The notes: generated from the sequence alone by a model not told the origin. Shown: positions 34,142 to 44,394, numbered from the stretch's first letter. The stretch is 64,000 nucleotides of DNA from UBA1930 sp943368475 (GCA_943368475.1 CALRLF020000004.1:69460-133459); one strand, 5' to 3'. Numbers and translations are program-made.

Positions 34142-34780
34142 ATGAAAATTGTTTCGCTAAATGTTGGTAAATCCATAGAGGTAAACTGGGAAAACGAAAT
34201 TATTGCAACAGGTATTTTCAAAAACTCTACAACACAACCTTGTAAAGTTTCTTTTACAGGAATTGAAGGAGATGAACAGGCCGATTTGGTACATCATGGC
34301 GGTGCAAACAAAGCAGTTTATGCCTACGATATAGCTTATTATCAACACTGGAAAACCATTTTACCCCTGCACAATTGGCAAGCAGCATCGCTAGGAGAAA
34401 ATTTAACTACACAAGGTTTAACAGATGATGTTGTGTTAATAGGCAATGAGTATAAAATTGGTTCTGCTATTGTAATGGCTGTTCAGCCAAGATTTCCTTG
34501 TTTTAAGTTGAATATTAAAACGGGTATTCCCAACATGTTAGAACTGTTTGTGCAACAACAAAAACATGGCATTTATTTTAAAGTTTTACAAGAAGGAACC
34601 ATACAGGTAAAAGATACCATCGAATTGCTGCAAGCATCTAACCACAACGTAAGTATTTTGCAACTGGTGCAGGCTTATTACAGCAAAGGAGCAAATAAAA
34701 CTTTACTACAGGAGATTTTACAAATAGAAGTATTGCCTCAAAAACTGAGACAAACTTTTGAAAGTTTTATGAAACGTTGA
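34142..34780 (+). CDS. MOSC domain protein, YiiM-like
   Basis: A 212-residue protein with a MOSC domain: FTGIEGDEQADLVHHGGANKAVYAYDIAYYQHW, SLGENLTTQGL and the ligand Cys in QPRFPCFKL. YiiM-type proteins bind or transfer molybdenum cofactor sulfur and act on N-hydroxylated base analogues (6-HAP resistance) in E. coli. Function here is inferred from family. Divergent from recA with a palindrome pair between; downstream gene is the helicase, 98 nt on. Confidence 0.9.
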   Translation: MKIVSLNVGKSIEVNWENEIIATGIFKNSTTQPCKVSFTGIEGDEQADLVHHGGANKAVYAYDIAYYQHWKTILPLHNWQAASLGENLTTQGLTDDVVLIGNEYKIGSAIVMAVQPRFPCFKLNIKTGIPNMLELFVQQQKHGIYFKVLQEGTIQVKDTIELLQASNHNVSILQLVQAYYSKGANKTLLQEILQIEVLPQKLRQTFESFMKR

Positions 34781-34878
34781 TTTATTAAGGCAACTTATTA
34801 ACCTTTTTGTATTTCCATTTTACAGCACCTTAAATTGCAGGCTTCATTCTTGTGTATTCACAAGAACAAAAACAGATT

Positions 34879-37230
34879 ATGACGAATATTTTAAGTGGAT
34901 TGAATGAGCAGCAAACAGAAGCTGTGCAACACATTAATGGCCCATTAATGATTATAGCTGGTGCTGGTAGTGGTAAAACAAAAGTGCTTACTACACGTAT
35001 TGCCAACTTAATGGCCAATGGTGTAGATGCGTTTAATATTTTGGCATTAACTTTTACCAATAAAGCTGCTGCCGAAATGAAGGAACGTATTGAAAAAATA
35101 CTGGGCAACAGCGAAGCAAGAAATTTATATATTGGCACATTTCATAGCGTTTTTGCAAGAATATTAAGAGCTGAAGCTCACCGTTTAGGCTATCCCAACA
35201 ACTTTACCATTTATGATACTGATGACAGCCGTAGTGTGTTGAAATCGGTGATTAATGAAATGAATCTAGATGATAAGCATTACAAACCCAACGTAGTACA
35301 CAATAGAATTTCAGGTGCAAAAAATGGCTTGGTTGGCCCCGATGAATATGCTGTAGATTATTATATACAGCAAGAAGACATGAGGGCCAATCGTCCTGCA
35401 ATTGCTCAAATTTATAAAGCCTATTCCAACCGTTGTTTTAAAAACGGTGCAATGGATTTTGATGATTTATTGTTTAAAATGTATGAGCTGTTAAAACTGC
35501 ACAACGAAGCTTTAGCAAAATATCAACACAAGTTTAAGTATGTATTAATTGATGAGTACCAAGATACCAATGCTGTGCAATACCAAATAACTAAACTTTT
35601 GGCTGCAGTACATGAAAACATTTGTGTAGTAGGCGATGATGCCCAAAGTATTTACTCTTTTCGTGGAGCAACCATTGAAAATATTTTACAGTTTTCAAAA
35701 GATTACGACGATGTAAAAGTGATAAAGCTGGAACAAAACTATCGCAGCACACAAAGCATTTTAAAAGTAGCCAATGAAGTAATTGGCAACAATAAAGGTC
35801 AGTTGCCAAAAGAATTATGGACTGAAAATGAACAAGGTGAAAAGATAAAAATTGTTCGTACCATGACGGATAATGAAGAGGGAAAATTTGTTGCCGATAC
35901 TATTAAAGAACAACAGCTTCGCAATCATTATAAGAATACTGATTTTGCCATTCTCTATCGCACCAATGCCCAAAGCCGTGCTTATGAAGAAAGTCTTCGC
36001 AAGCAGGGAATTGTGTACCGTATTTATGGTGGTATGAGCTTTTACCAACGTAAAGAAATTAAAGATTTACTGGCTTATTTAAGAATAATTGTAAATACAG
36101 CTGATGAAGTTGCTTTGCAAAGAATTATCAATTATCCGGCAAGAGGTATTGGTAAAACCACCATCGAAAAGTTGGCCACTTATGCAAGTGAACAAAATAT
36201 TACGATGTATGAAGTGGTAAGCCGAGCAGCAGAGTTTGGTTTTAAAGCTGGAACACTGGAAGCGTTACAAAATTTTGTAACGATGATACGTTATTTTCAA
36301 AGTTTGTTAAACGATAAGAATGCATATGATGTTGCACAGCAAGTTGGTAAACACACCAATATTGTTAAAGAATTATTCAATGATAAAACTACCGAAGGTT
36401 TAGCCCGTTATGAAAATATTCAGGAGTTATTGAACTCAATTAAAGAATGGACTGAAAGTCCAGATACAGAAGATGGCGAAGTGGGCAGTAAAAGTTTGGG
36501 AGCTTATCTACAGCAAATTACTTTATTAACTGATGCTGATGACGATAAAGAAAACAGCGATGCTGTTAAACTAATGACCATTCATGCTGCAAAAGGATTA
36601 GAGTTTAGTTGTGTGTTTGTAGGTGGTGTAGAAGAAACTTTGTTTCCTAATGCAATGGCCATTAATACCAGAGAAGAACTGGAAGAAGAACGTCGTTTAT
36701 TTTATGTGGCAGTTACTAGAGCCAAACAAAAATTGTGGATTACGTATGCCAATGCCCGTTATCGTTTTGGGCAATTGGTACAAAATGAGCCCAGCCGTTT
36801 TTTAGAAGAAATGCCCGAGGAATTTTTAGATAAATCTTACGCAGGTGGTGGTGCAAAAAATCAAGGGTTTGGTAATATGGGTACAGCCTTCGAAAGAATG
36901 AACAGGGGCTTTGCGTCAACTGGGTATAGTGATACAGCACAAGCTGAAAAAAAATATGGAGCACCACCAGCTAAAAAAGAAAAGCCAACTGTGTTGTCAC
37001 AAATTCCTCCAGTACAAAAAGTGGTGCAACATATTCCCACAGAAAACTTTGAAGCTAGCGATACCACTTCATTACAAGCAGGACAAAGAGTAGAACACCA
37101 AAAATTTGGTTATGGTACTGTTGCCAAAATGGAAGGCAGTGCTCACAATCCTGTAGCTACTATTAACTTCGAAAATAATGGTGAGAAAAAGATTATGTTG
37201 AATTATGCCAAGTTAAGAATTGTAGAGTAG
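34879..37230 (+). CDS. pcrA: UvrD/PcrA-type ATP-dependent DNA helicase
   Basis: A 783-residue superfamily 1A helicase. Walker A GAGSGKT is at 28-34; motif Ia TFTNKAAAEM, motif II LIDEYQDTN, motif III VVGDDAQSIYSFRGA, motif IV LEQNYRST, motif V TIHAAKGLEF and motif VI RRLFYVAVTRAKQ follow. The C-terminus contains the PcrA/UvrD Tudor-like domain (KFGYGTVAKMEG) preceded by a Gly/Ala-rich linker. A GTG at 34852 is in frame; the ATG at 34879 fits family N-termini. Acts in nucleotide-excision and replication-fork repair. Followed by a strong terminator. Confidence 0.95.
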   Translation: MTNILSGLNEQQTEAVQHINGPLMIIAGAGSGKTKVLTTRIANLMANGVDAFNILALTFTNKAAAEMKERIEKILGNSEARNLYIGTFHSVFARILRAEAHRLGYPNNFTIYDTDDSRSVLKSVINEMNLDDKHYKPNVVHNRISGAKNGLVGPDEYAVDYYIQQEDMRANRPAIAQIYKAYSNRCFKNGAMDFDDLLFKMYELLKLHNEALAKYQHKFKYVLIDEYQDTNAVQYQITKLLAAVHENICVVGDDAQSIYSFRGATIENILQFSKDYDDVKVIKLEQNYRSTQSILKVANEVIGNNKGQLPKELWTENEQGEKIKIVRTMTDNEEGKFVADTIKEQQLRNHYKNTDFAILYRTNAQSRAYEESLRKQGIVYRIYGGMSFYQRKEIKDLLAYLRIIVNTADEVALQRIINYPARGIGKTTIEKLATYASEQNITMYEVVSRAAEFGFKAGTLEALQNFVTMIRYFQSLLNDKNAYDVAQQVGKHTNIVKELFNDKTTEGLARYENIQELLNSIKEWTESPDTEDGEVGSKSLGAYLQQITLLTDADDDKENSDAVKLMTIHAAKGLEFSCVFVGGVEETLFPNAMAINTREELEEERRLFYVAVTRAKQKLWITYANARYRFGQLVQNEPSRFLEEMPEEFLDKSYAGGGAKNQGFGNMGTAFERMNRGFASTGYSDTAQAEKKYGAPPAKKEKPTVLSQIPPVQKVVQHIPTENFEASDTTSLQAGQRVEHQKFGYGTVAKMEGSAHNPVATINFENNGEKKIMLNYAKLRIVE

Positions 37231-37260
37231 CTTTTTGCAATTGAAAACGAATTTATAAAG

Positions 37261-37295
37261 AGTAGTCTGCTTTTTCAAAAGCAGACTACTTTTGT
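37261..37295 (+). terminator. terminator after the helicase gene
   Basis: A perfect 14-bp stem, AGTAGTCTGCTTTT and its inverse, with a 2-nt loop centre at 37275, followed by TTTTG and a further T6 run, 30 nt after the stop codon. Confidence 0.9.
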
Positions 37296-37339
37296 TTTTT
37301 TAGTCTAAACTCCTTCTAAAATAAATTATTGTTCATCGT

Positions 37340-37420
37340 TGTATCTCATGTCGACGATGGGAGAAATCTGCCAAGCTTTTATACAAATGCCCAACAGATT
37401 TCTCGTACCTCGAAATGACA
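37340..37420. repeat. dispersed intergenic repeat with GAGAAATCTG inverted arms
   Basis: GAGAAATCTG (37361-37370) and CAGATTTCTC (37395-37404) are perfect inverted arms, with TCTCGTACCTCGAAATGACA after. I recognise the TCGaaATGACA ending as a common Bacteroidota intergenic repeat style. It lies in the 258-nt gene-free gap between the helicase and RND operons, which holds otherwise only two terminators. Confidence 0.5.
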
Positions 37421-37435
37421 AAAATAATTCCAACA

Positions 37436-37470
37436 AAAAAGCCGTTGCAAAATTTGCAACGGCTTTTTAA
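37436..37470 (-). terminator. terminator of the TetR-RND operon
   Basis: GCCGTTGCAAA and its inverse at 37453-37463 form an 11-bp stem, flanked by A6 and T5 tracts, 18 nt beyond the permease stop. Confidence 0.9.
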
Positions 37471-37488
37471 AAATCAAAACCAACCGAA

Positions 37489-40400
37489 CTATGCTTTAGC
37501 TGGTGCAGGTTTTAATTGCCCCATCCACACTTTTTTACCTTGTAATTTTTTTACTAAAAACATAATACCCACCAATATGAAAAAGAATGGCCCAGTAAAA
37601 CCTAATAAGGCAACAAACTTGCTTCCATAAAAACGGATCATTGGTCTTCTTAATCGTTCACTTAAAATGTACATACTTGGTACCATAATTAAGGTTAAGA
37701 AGAATGAGAATATTAAACCGAAAATGATTGTCCAGCTTAATGGTCCCCAAAAAACTACACTGTCTCCACCAAAGAAAAGATGTGGATTTAAATGTTGGAA
37801 TAATGAAACGAAATCTATATTTAAACCAACAGCCAAAGGAAACAATCCTAACATGGTTGCCAATGCAGTAAGCATTACTGGAATGATACGAATTTTACCT
37901 GCTTCTATTGTTGCAGCTTTTGTTTTATAACCTCTGTGTCGTAACTCATCGGTAAACTCAATTAATAAGATACCATTTTTAATTACAATACCTGCTAAAC
38001 CAATAATACCAACGCCTAACATAATGGTTGCTATCGTCATGCCTGTTGCAGCATAACCAATAAATACACCAATAATGCTAAAGAATATTTCAGTTAATAC
38101 AATAAATGGTTTACTCAATCCATTAAACTGCAATACAAGAATTAAGAAAATTAATAACAATGCTGTAAGTAAGGCTGTACCCAAAAATGCACCTGTTTCT
38201 TTTTCTTGTTCTCCTTGCCCTGTTTGCTTAATAGTTACATCGGCAGGAATTTTTGTTTTACTTTTAAACTCATCAATTTTTTTAGTCAATTCAATGTTTG
38301 CAGGACCAGCCAATGATGGGTCGGTAACATTCGATTGTATTTGAATAGTACGTTTTACATTCTTGCGTTTTACAGCTCCTGACGTATTGGTGTAATCAAC
38401 TGTTGCAACAGCATTTAAAGGAACTTGTTTAATAGCCATGGTATTAAAATCTCTGAATGTAATACGCATGTTCATTAAATCGGTAATGTTGTTACGTTGC
38501 AAATCGGCATAACGAATTTGAATTTTATATTCATCTTCGCCATCTTTTAATTTGCTGGCTTCTTTACCAAATACTGCATTACGAATTTCCATACCAACTT
38601 GGGCTGTACTTAAACCTTCACGTAAAGCTTTTTCTCTATCAACTACAATGGAGATTTCGGGATTTTGTAAATCAATATCCATTTTCAATTCTTCTACCCC
38701 AACAATACGATTGGTATCGAGGTGGTTTTGTAAATCGTAGGCAACTTTAGAAATTTCATCGAAATTGTCTCCTGTAATTTCAATGTTTACTGGAGGATCG
38801 GTTGGTGGTCCAGCATCTTCTTGTGCAACCTGAATACTGGCACCCGGAATACCATTCATTTGCTTTCTAATTTCATCCATAAATGGCTGTGTACTTTTGC
38901 CATCTCTTTTTTCAGATTCTAAAAAGCTTACCTGAATTCTACCCAAATTACTTTGTGTGCTTCTATTGTTATCTCTAGGATTATTGGCACTTACAGCAAC
39001 ATTGGTAATAATACTTTCTACAATGCCATTTGGTTTTGTAGGCAGTTCATTGGCCAAAATTTTCTGTACACGTTTTTCTAAAACGGTTGTTACCGAATCG
39101 GTAACTGTTGTTTTTGTACCAATGGGCATTTTGATGTACACATAAATAAAGTTAGGCTCGCCACTAGGGAAGAAAGTACTTTTATTACCTCTTGCCATTA
39201 ACAACAATAGTGAAACAGGAAATAAGATAAACAATCCAACCAATGCTATTGCTGGCCTGCTGCCTTGTAAAATCCATTTTAATAAAGCTTCATATTTGTT
39301 CATCAGTTTTGGTAAGGCTCTATCTTGAAAGAAATGGATAATATCTCTCAGCACAAATCTTTCTAAAATACCCACCAATGGCATAAACAATAATAAATTA
39401 CCCATGCCATGCCAGCCTGCAAAATTTAGAATAATACCAAATGCAATACAGGTCCAAAACCAGCCAGCTTTAAAAATAGCTTTACGTGGACTTTCAAATT
39501 CTTTACCCTCTGGCTTCATGAAACTTACAGCAAATACAGGGTTAATGATAAATGCAACGATTAATGATGCAGCCAATGTTAAGATTAACATGGTAGGTAA
39601 ATAAATCATGAACTTACCAATCAAACCTTTCCATAATAACAGTGGGAAGAAAGGAGCCAATGTGGTTAATGTACCAGCCAATACAGGAATGAAAACTTCG
39701 CCTGCAGCTTCTTTAGCGGCTCGTTCAATTTTTACTTTTCCGTTGTTGTAAATACGATGGGTATTTTCAATAACTACAATGGCATCATCTACAATAATTC
39801 CCAGCCCAAACAGTAGTGCAAAAAGCACAATGAAGTTTAGGGTTACATGTGTACCAACAATATAATCGGCCACAGGTAAAAAGAGAAATGCAACGAATAC
39901 CGATAGTGGTACACTCAACGCCACAAAGAAGGCATTGTTTACACCCATAAAAAACATTAACACCAATAATACCAACACAAAACCAATGATAATGGTATTA
40001 ATAAGCTCATTAAATGATGTAGCTGTTTTTTTACTTTGATCACCAGTAATTACTACTTTTAGTTTATCAGATGGAGGAATTTCTCCCTTTGCCTGCATTT
40101 CTTCAACCAATGCTTTAATCTTAGTTGCAGCACTAATTAAGTTTTCGCCACTACGCTTTACAATGTTTAGCGTAACTACATTTTTACCATCTAAACGGGC
40201 ATAGCTTTCTGTTTCTTTAACAGTATCTATTACCTCTGCAACATCTCTTAAGTAAATTGGAGCACCTTGTAAATTTTTAACTACAATGTTACGCATGTCA
40301 AAAGTGCTTGCAAACTGACCTTTAACACGTAAACCACGTTTCATTTCGCCAACAGTTACCAAACCACCACTAATATCTCTGTTCTCATAATTAATGGCAT

Positions 40401-41055
40401 TGCTAATATCTGTAAAAGATAATTTAGCAGCTTGCATTTTATAAGGATCAACATTCACCTGAATTTCTCTTTCAGGAGCACCCACAATATCGGCACGATT
40501 AATTTCGGTTAACTCTTCAAAATGATCCTGCATTTTATCTGCATAACGCTTTAACGTCATCCCATCATAATCGCCACTAATATTCACATACATAATAGGC
40601 ATTTCACTAAAGTCAAATTCCTGTACGTTGGGTTGTTGCGTTAAATCGTTGGGTAAATCGCTTTGGGCTTTATCTATAGCATCTTTTACTTTTTGTTTGG
40701 CAACTTCTGTTTTAACATCGGTATCAAACTCAACAATAATTAAGCTAAAATCTTGTTGTGAAGTACTTTGAATTTTCTTCACTTTAGCACCACTAATTCC
40801 TTTTAATTGTTTTTCAATTGGACGGGTAACCAAATTTTCCATATCCTTTGGAGAGTTACCAAAATATACAGTGTTTACACTAATGGTAGGCACTACAATA
40901 TCAGGAAACTGCTCTTTAGGCAATGTATTAAACTTGGTCAATCCATATAACGATATTAAAATCGTAATAATGTAAGTAGCTGTTCGGTTGTTTATAGCCC
41001 AACTGGTGGGTTTAAACTGTTTAAACTTTGCAGCTATGCCTTCTATAAATTGCAT
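37489..41055 (-). CDS. RND efflux permease, long variant (1188 residues)
   Basis: A 1188-residue RND permease, about 150 longer than usual because of added loops and C-terminal helices (about 1140-1188 ends with a Lys-rich tail). N-terminus AINNRTATYIITILISLYGL. TM4 has GLGIIVDDAIVVIENTHRIYNN with the paired Asp. The other half has IMLGVGIIGLAGIVIKNGILLIEF. Features are intermediate between HAE1 and the CzcA/CusA branch, so substrate is not claimed. Last gene of the operon, with adaptor, TolC and TetR upstream. Confidence 0.93.
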   Translation of the reverse strand: MQFIEGIAAKFKQFKPTSWAINNRTATYIITILISLYGLTKFNTLPKEQFPDIVVPTISVNTVYFGNSPKDMENLVTRPIEKQLKGISGAKVKKIQSTSQQDFSLIIVEFDTDVKTEVAKQKVKDAIDKAQSDLPNDLTQQPNVQEFDFSEMPIMYVNISGDYDGMTLKRYADKMQDHFEELTEINRADIVGAPEREIQVNVDPYKMQAAKLSFTDISNAINYENRDISGGLVTVGEMKRGLRVKGQFASTFDMRNIVVKNLQGAPIYLRDVAEVIDTVKETESYARLDGKNVVTLNIVKRSGENLISAATKIKALVEEMQAKGEIPPSDKLKVVITGDQSKKTATSFNELINTIIIGFVLVLLVLMFFMGVNNAFFVALSVPLSVFVAFLFLPVADYIVGTHVTLNFIVLFALLFGLGIIVDDAIVVIENTHRIYNNGKVKIERAAKEAAGEVFIPVLAGTLTTLAPFFPLLLWKGLIGKFMIYLPTMLILTLAASLIVAFIINPVFAVSFMKPEGKEFESPRKAIFKAGWFWTCIAFGIILNFAGWHGMGNLLLFMPLVGILERFVLRDIIHFFQDRALPKLMNKYEALLKWILQGSRPAIALVGLFILFPVSLLLLMARGNKSTFFPSGEPNFIYVYIKMPIGTKTTVTDSVTTVLEKRVQKILANELPTKPNGIVESIITNVAVSANNPRDNNRSTQSNLGRIQVSFLESEKRDGKSTQPFMDEIRKQMNGIPGASIQVAQEDAGPPTDPPVNIEITGDNFDEISKVAYDLQNHLDTNRIVGVEELKMDIDLQNPEISIVVDREKALREGLSTAQVGMEIRNAVFGKEASKLKDGEDEYKIQIRYADLQRNNITDLMNMRITFRDFNTMAIKQVPLNAVATVDYTNTSGAVKRKNVKRTIQIQSNVTDPSLAGPANIELTKKIDEFKSKTKIPADVTIKQTGQGEQEKETGAFLGTALLTALLLIFLILVLQFNGLSKPFIVLTEIFFSIIGVFIGYAATGMTIATIMLGVGIIGLAGIVIKNGILLIEFTDELRHRGYKTKAATIEAGKIRIIPVMLTALATMLGLFPLAVGLNIDFVSLFQHLNPHLFFGGDSVVFWGPLSWTIIFGLIFSFFLTLIMVPSMYILSERLRRPMIRFYGSKFVALLGFTGPFFFILVGIMFLVKKLQGKKVWMGQLKPAPAKA

Positions 41056-41108
41056 ATAATTTTATTTAATAGTTTTGGTAACGGGCAGCAGAATTGCTAT
41101 GAAGCAAC

Positions 41109-41129
41109 TGTTGCGTCGCACCCTTGTAC
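41109..41129 (+). repeat. dispersed repeat 2, copy E
   Basis: GTTGCGTCGCAC, CC, TTGTAC matches copy D (18639-18659, opposite strand) at 20 of 21 positions, with CTATGAAGC conserved upstream. It lies in the 138-nt gap between the adaptor and permease genes of this RND operon, the same relative place as copy F. Confidence 0.6.
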
Positions 41130-41193
41130 GCTTTGTTCTTTGTTCAACTTTCTTTGTAAACATAACTATATGTCTATCTGTCTATGTGGTTAA

Positions 41194-42387
41194 TTATTGT
41201 TGCACTTTCAACAACTGACCATCATAAATACCTTGATAACCATCGGTAATTAATTTATCTCCTGACGCAATGCCACTTTTAACTTCAACAATTTGGTTAT
41301 ACACTTCACCAACAATAATACTGCGTTTGCGAGCAACCAATTTGTTACCTTCTTGTACTGCTACGAAAACATATTTTCCTTTCTCATCAGTACTAACTGT
41401 ATTTACAGGAATAGCAATTGCATTTTTAGCAGCATAATCTTCTATACGAACTTGTGCATTTTGATTTGGACGAATAACACCATCGTAAGGCAACTTAGCT
41501 TCAGCAGTAAAGCTTCTGTTATTTGGGTTAATGGTTTTACCAGATAAACTAATAGAACTGTTGTAGGTTTTATTAATATCGGGTAATACAATTTGTACTT
41601 TGCTGCCCAATTTTACTTTTGCTGCATAATTTTCAGGTACATCGGTAATTACTTTTAATGAACTGGTATTTACAATCTTAATTTGTGCACCAGTAGCACC
41701 CATACCACTAAAAGTTTCACCAACTCTTATGTTTACTTCATCTGCAATGCCATCTACGTCGCTATAAACATTGCTTGCATTGGCTTGCTCTTGAATGGTT
41801 TTAATGTTTTCTTCACCAGCTTGCAATTGTTTTTCTAAAGTAGTTACGTTGGTTTTAGCACTTATTAATTGTACTTCAGTGCCAATACCTTGTTTCCATA
41901 AATTATTTTGACGATTGTATAAGTCTTTTGCATAAGCCAATTGTGTTTTAATGGTTTCTAAATTTTGTTTAGAGGCTGCAATGGTTTGCTTAACAACAGC
42001 ATCATCCATTCTTAACAATAACTGACCTCTTTTTACATAGTCGCCTTTTTTAATGTACAAAGCTTTTACTTGTCCTGGCCCTAAACGTGGAGAAATATAA
42101 GAGATATTGTCTGCATCTACCCTGCCTTGTAAATCTATATAATGCACAAAATCTTGTGTAGCAATTGCACTAATACCAACCAGTTTAGCAATATCATCTT
42201 TCTTAACTGTGGTATCTAGTTTAGCAATATCTGCTTCTAAGGTTTTAATTTTTTCCGATAAACTGGTTTGTTCTTTTTTAAGTTTATCCAGTTCGGCTTT
42301 TTTCTTAGAAAGGTCGTCTTTGCCACCACAAGCAGTTAAAGAAACAACCATTATTAGTAGAGTTATTTTAGTGAACACTCGTATCAT
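41194..42387 (-). CDS. RND efflux periplasmic adaptor lipoprotein
   Basis: A 397-residue adaptor. The signal MIRVFTKITLLIMVVSLTAC ends in a lipobox, and a Lys/Glu-rich coiled coil follows (about 25-65). Then come barrel-sandwich halves (IDLQGRVDADNISYISPRLG, VYSDVDGIADEVNIRVGE) around a helical hairpin and the HlyD-type barrel domains. The extra N-terminal coiled coil is unlike the shorter adaptor at 28360. It works with the TolC and permease of this operon. Confidence 0.92.
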   Translation of the reverse strand: MIRVFTKITLLIMVVSLTACGGKDDLSKKKAELDKLKKEQTSLSEKIKTLEADIAKLDTTVKKDDIAKLVGISAIATQDFVHYIDLQGRVDADNISYISPRLGPGQVKALYIKKGDYVKRGQLLLRMDDAVVKQTIAASKQNLETIKTQLAYAKDLYNRQNNLWKQGIGTEVQLISAKTNVTTLEKQLQAGEENIKTIQEQANASNVYSDVDGIADEVNIRVGETFSGMGATGAQIKIVNTSSLKVITDVPENYAAKVKLGSKVQIVLPDINKTYNSSISLSGKTINPNNRSFTAEAKLPYDGVIRPNQNAQVRIEDYAAKNAIAIPVNTVSTDEKGKYVFVAVQEGNKLVARKRSIIVGEVYNQIVEVKSGIASGDKLITDGYQGIYDGQLLKVQQ

Positions 42388-42413
42388 AAATTGTATATTT
42401 TTTATTGTTTAAA

Positions 42414-43754
42414 TTATAATTTACCTGATGCTTTTAAGAAATCAACTTTTGCAATTACTGCATCGTACAATGCAGCTATATAGTTGGTTTGTGCTGTTTT
42501 TAATTCGGTTTGTGCTGCGTTAATTTCAGTATTGCTGCCAGTACCTATTTCAAACTTCTTTTTGGTTTGGTTATACACTGTTTCGGCCAGTTGAATATTT
42601 TTCTTTTGAAAGTCTAATGTTTGAATAGCCGATTTGTATTTTAATCTTGCAGTTTCGGCTTCGCTATCAATCGATAACTTCAGGTTATCAATTGTATTTA
42701 GGGTTTGCTGCAGTTCAATTTTAGATTGTTTAACTTTTGCATCTTTAGCAAAACCACTAAAAATTGGTACAGAAACGTTTAAACCTACATAAGTAATATT
42801 ATACCAATCGCCTTTTTCAAAAAAAGTAAACTTGTTTCTATAAGCTTGTTTGCCAAATACACCAGTTGCTGCAATCGTTGGCAAATAGCTTAATTGGTAA
42901 CGTTTAATGTTAAACTCGTTTAATTTTTTTATAGTTTGTAAATACTGAAAATCTTTTCTATCGCCATAGTTTACACTATCTACTAATGCATTGGCTTTAA
43001 TTTCATCTTCGGTAATTTTATCAATTAGTATTAAGGTGTCTTTTATAGGCATTCCCATTAAAGTTTTTAAACCCAAATAACCTGTTTCAATACTATTCAA
43101 CGCTTTTTGTTTTTCGGTTTTAAGGTTAATTAAGGTTACCTCAACCTTATCAACATCTAACTTTTCTGCAAAACCATTTTTGTACAATTCGTTTGCATCG
43201 TGTTTCAGTTTTTCGAAACGTGCAATATTGGCATCTAATAATTCAATTTGTGTTTTACTTACCACCAATTGATAGTAGATTTTGTAAATGTTGGTTTTAA
43301 TTGCTTCTTCGGTTACTTCTACATTTTTGCGAACATATTCCATCGATGTTCTACGTGCTTGTAAGCCAATAAAAACCTGCCCATCAAACAGCAGCTGTTG
43401 TAGTTGCAACGTTGCACTAGAGCTATATTTTACACCAAACTTTACAGGCACTAATTGTCCTGGCTGGCCAAAAAAATCACCAGGAACAACTTGCGTTGGT
43501 ACATCAATATAATCTGTAACTCCAAGGCTTCCATTTAATGATGGATATGCTGCTGCGGTAATGCCTCTATTGGTTTGTTCTTGCACCTGAATATTCAGTA
43601 ATGCATTTTTTACCTGAGCATTATTTTTGCTGGCGTATTCTACAGCTTGTTTTACAGAAAACGAGTGTTTCGTTTCGTTTTGTGCAATAACCACTGTAGC
43701 AAATAGTGTGCAACTCAGTAGCAGTAACGGTTTTAGTAATTTTTCTTTTATCAT
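42414..43754 (-). CDS. TolC family outer membrane efflux protein
   Basis: A 446-residue TolC homologue. The signal peptide ends at about 24 (LSCTLFATVVIAQ). Two long helical repeats follow, starting FSVKQAVEYASKNNAQVKNALLN and the C-terminal FEIGTGSNTEINAAQTELKTAQTNYIAALYD. It supplies the outer-membrane duct for the RND pump. Start overlaps the tetR stop by 4 nt (ATGA), so regulator and channel are translationally coupled. Confidence 0.93.
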   Translation of the reverse strand: MIKEKLLKPLLLLSCTLFATVVIAQNETKHSFSVKQAVEYASKNNAQVKNALLNIQVQEQTNRGITAAAYPSLNGSLGVTDYIDVPTQVVPGDFFGQPGQLVPVKFGVKYSSSATLQLQQLLFDGQVFIGLQARRTSMEYVRKNVEVTEEAIKTNIYKIYYQLVVSKTQIELLDANIARFEKLKHDANELYKNGFAEKLDVDKVEVTLINLKTEKQKALNSIETGYLGLKTLMGMPIKDTLILIDKITEDEIKANALVDSVNYGDRKDFQYLQTIKKLNEFNIKRYQLSYLPTIAATGVFGKQAYRNKFTFFEKGDWYNITYVGLNVSVPIFSGFAKDAKVKQSKIELQQTLNTIDNLKLSIDSEAETARLKYKSAIQTLDFQKKNIQLAETVYNQTKKKFEIGTGSNTEINAAQTELKTAQTNYIAALYDAVIAKVDFLKASGKL

Positions 43755-44374
43755 ACACTTTCCTTTTTTGATCGTTGTTGTTTATATTTTAAAAAATGTT
43801 TAGCACCTTTTGTTGTGGTTAATCCTAATAAAAAGTTTTCTGTTGTTTCCCATAGCACTTCGCCTATATTGGTTTTGTGAGGTGGAAAAGCATCGGGGTC
43901 AAAAATTAAAAACATACAGGCAATTCTAAATCTGCACAGCACATCTACATTAATTTCTGGTCTGTATAACTCTTCTTCAATACCTCTTTCTAAATTGTCT
44001 TTAATAATTGCATAAAAAAATTGGTTCTTATGATCATTAAATTTTTTAAATCCATTCGGATGGTATTTTTTTAAGTCGTACAATATTGCTGGATTCATAG
44101 TTTTCAGCATTTCATGCACCATATCCATTGCTAAAAAAATTTCATGCACCGCATTCTCACATTGTTGTTTGTGTACAATACACTCTTTTTCGTTTGTATG
44201 AACTTCAATATCTATTACACCATCTACCAATGCATCTTTATCAGCATAGTATTGGTAAATCGTTTTTTTGCTGATGCCCAATTGAGCAGCAATTTCATCC
44301 ATGCTTACGCTTCTTATGCCATAACGCATGAATAGTTCATGTGTTTTTACAATAATTCTTTCCTGTATTTCCAT
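43751..44374 (-). CDS. TetR family transcriptional regulator of the RND operon
   Basis: A 207-residue regulator. The N-terminal HTH is RYGIRSVSMDEIAAQLGISK followed by KTIYQYYADKDALVDGVI. The C-terminal ligand domain is divergent as usual. First gene of tetR-tolC-adaptor-permease. A perfect 17-bp inverted repeat with an embedded promoter lies 22-65 nt upstream, a textbook arrangement for autorepression. Inducer unknown. Confidence 0.94.
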   Translation of the reverse strand: MEIQERIIVKTHELFMRYGIRSVSMDEIAAQLGISKKTIYQYYADKDALVDGVIDIEVHTNEKECIVHKQQCENAVHEIFLAMDMVHEMLKTMNPAILYDLKKYHPNGFKKFNDHKNQFFYAIIKDNLERGIEEELYRPEINVDVLCRFRIACMFLIFDPDAFPPHKTNIGEVLWETTENFLLGLTTTKGAKHFLKYKQQRSKKESV

Positions 44375-44394
44375 ATTGCGTTTAAATCTGGATG

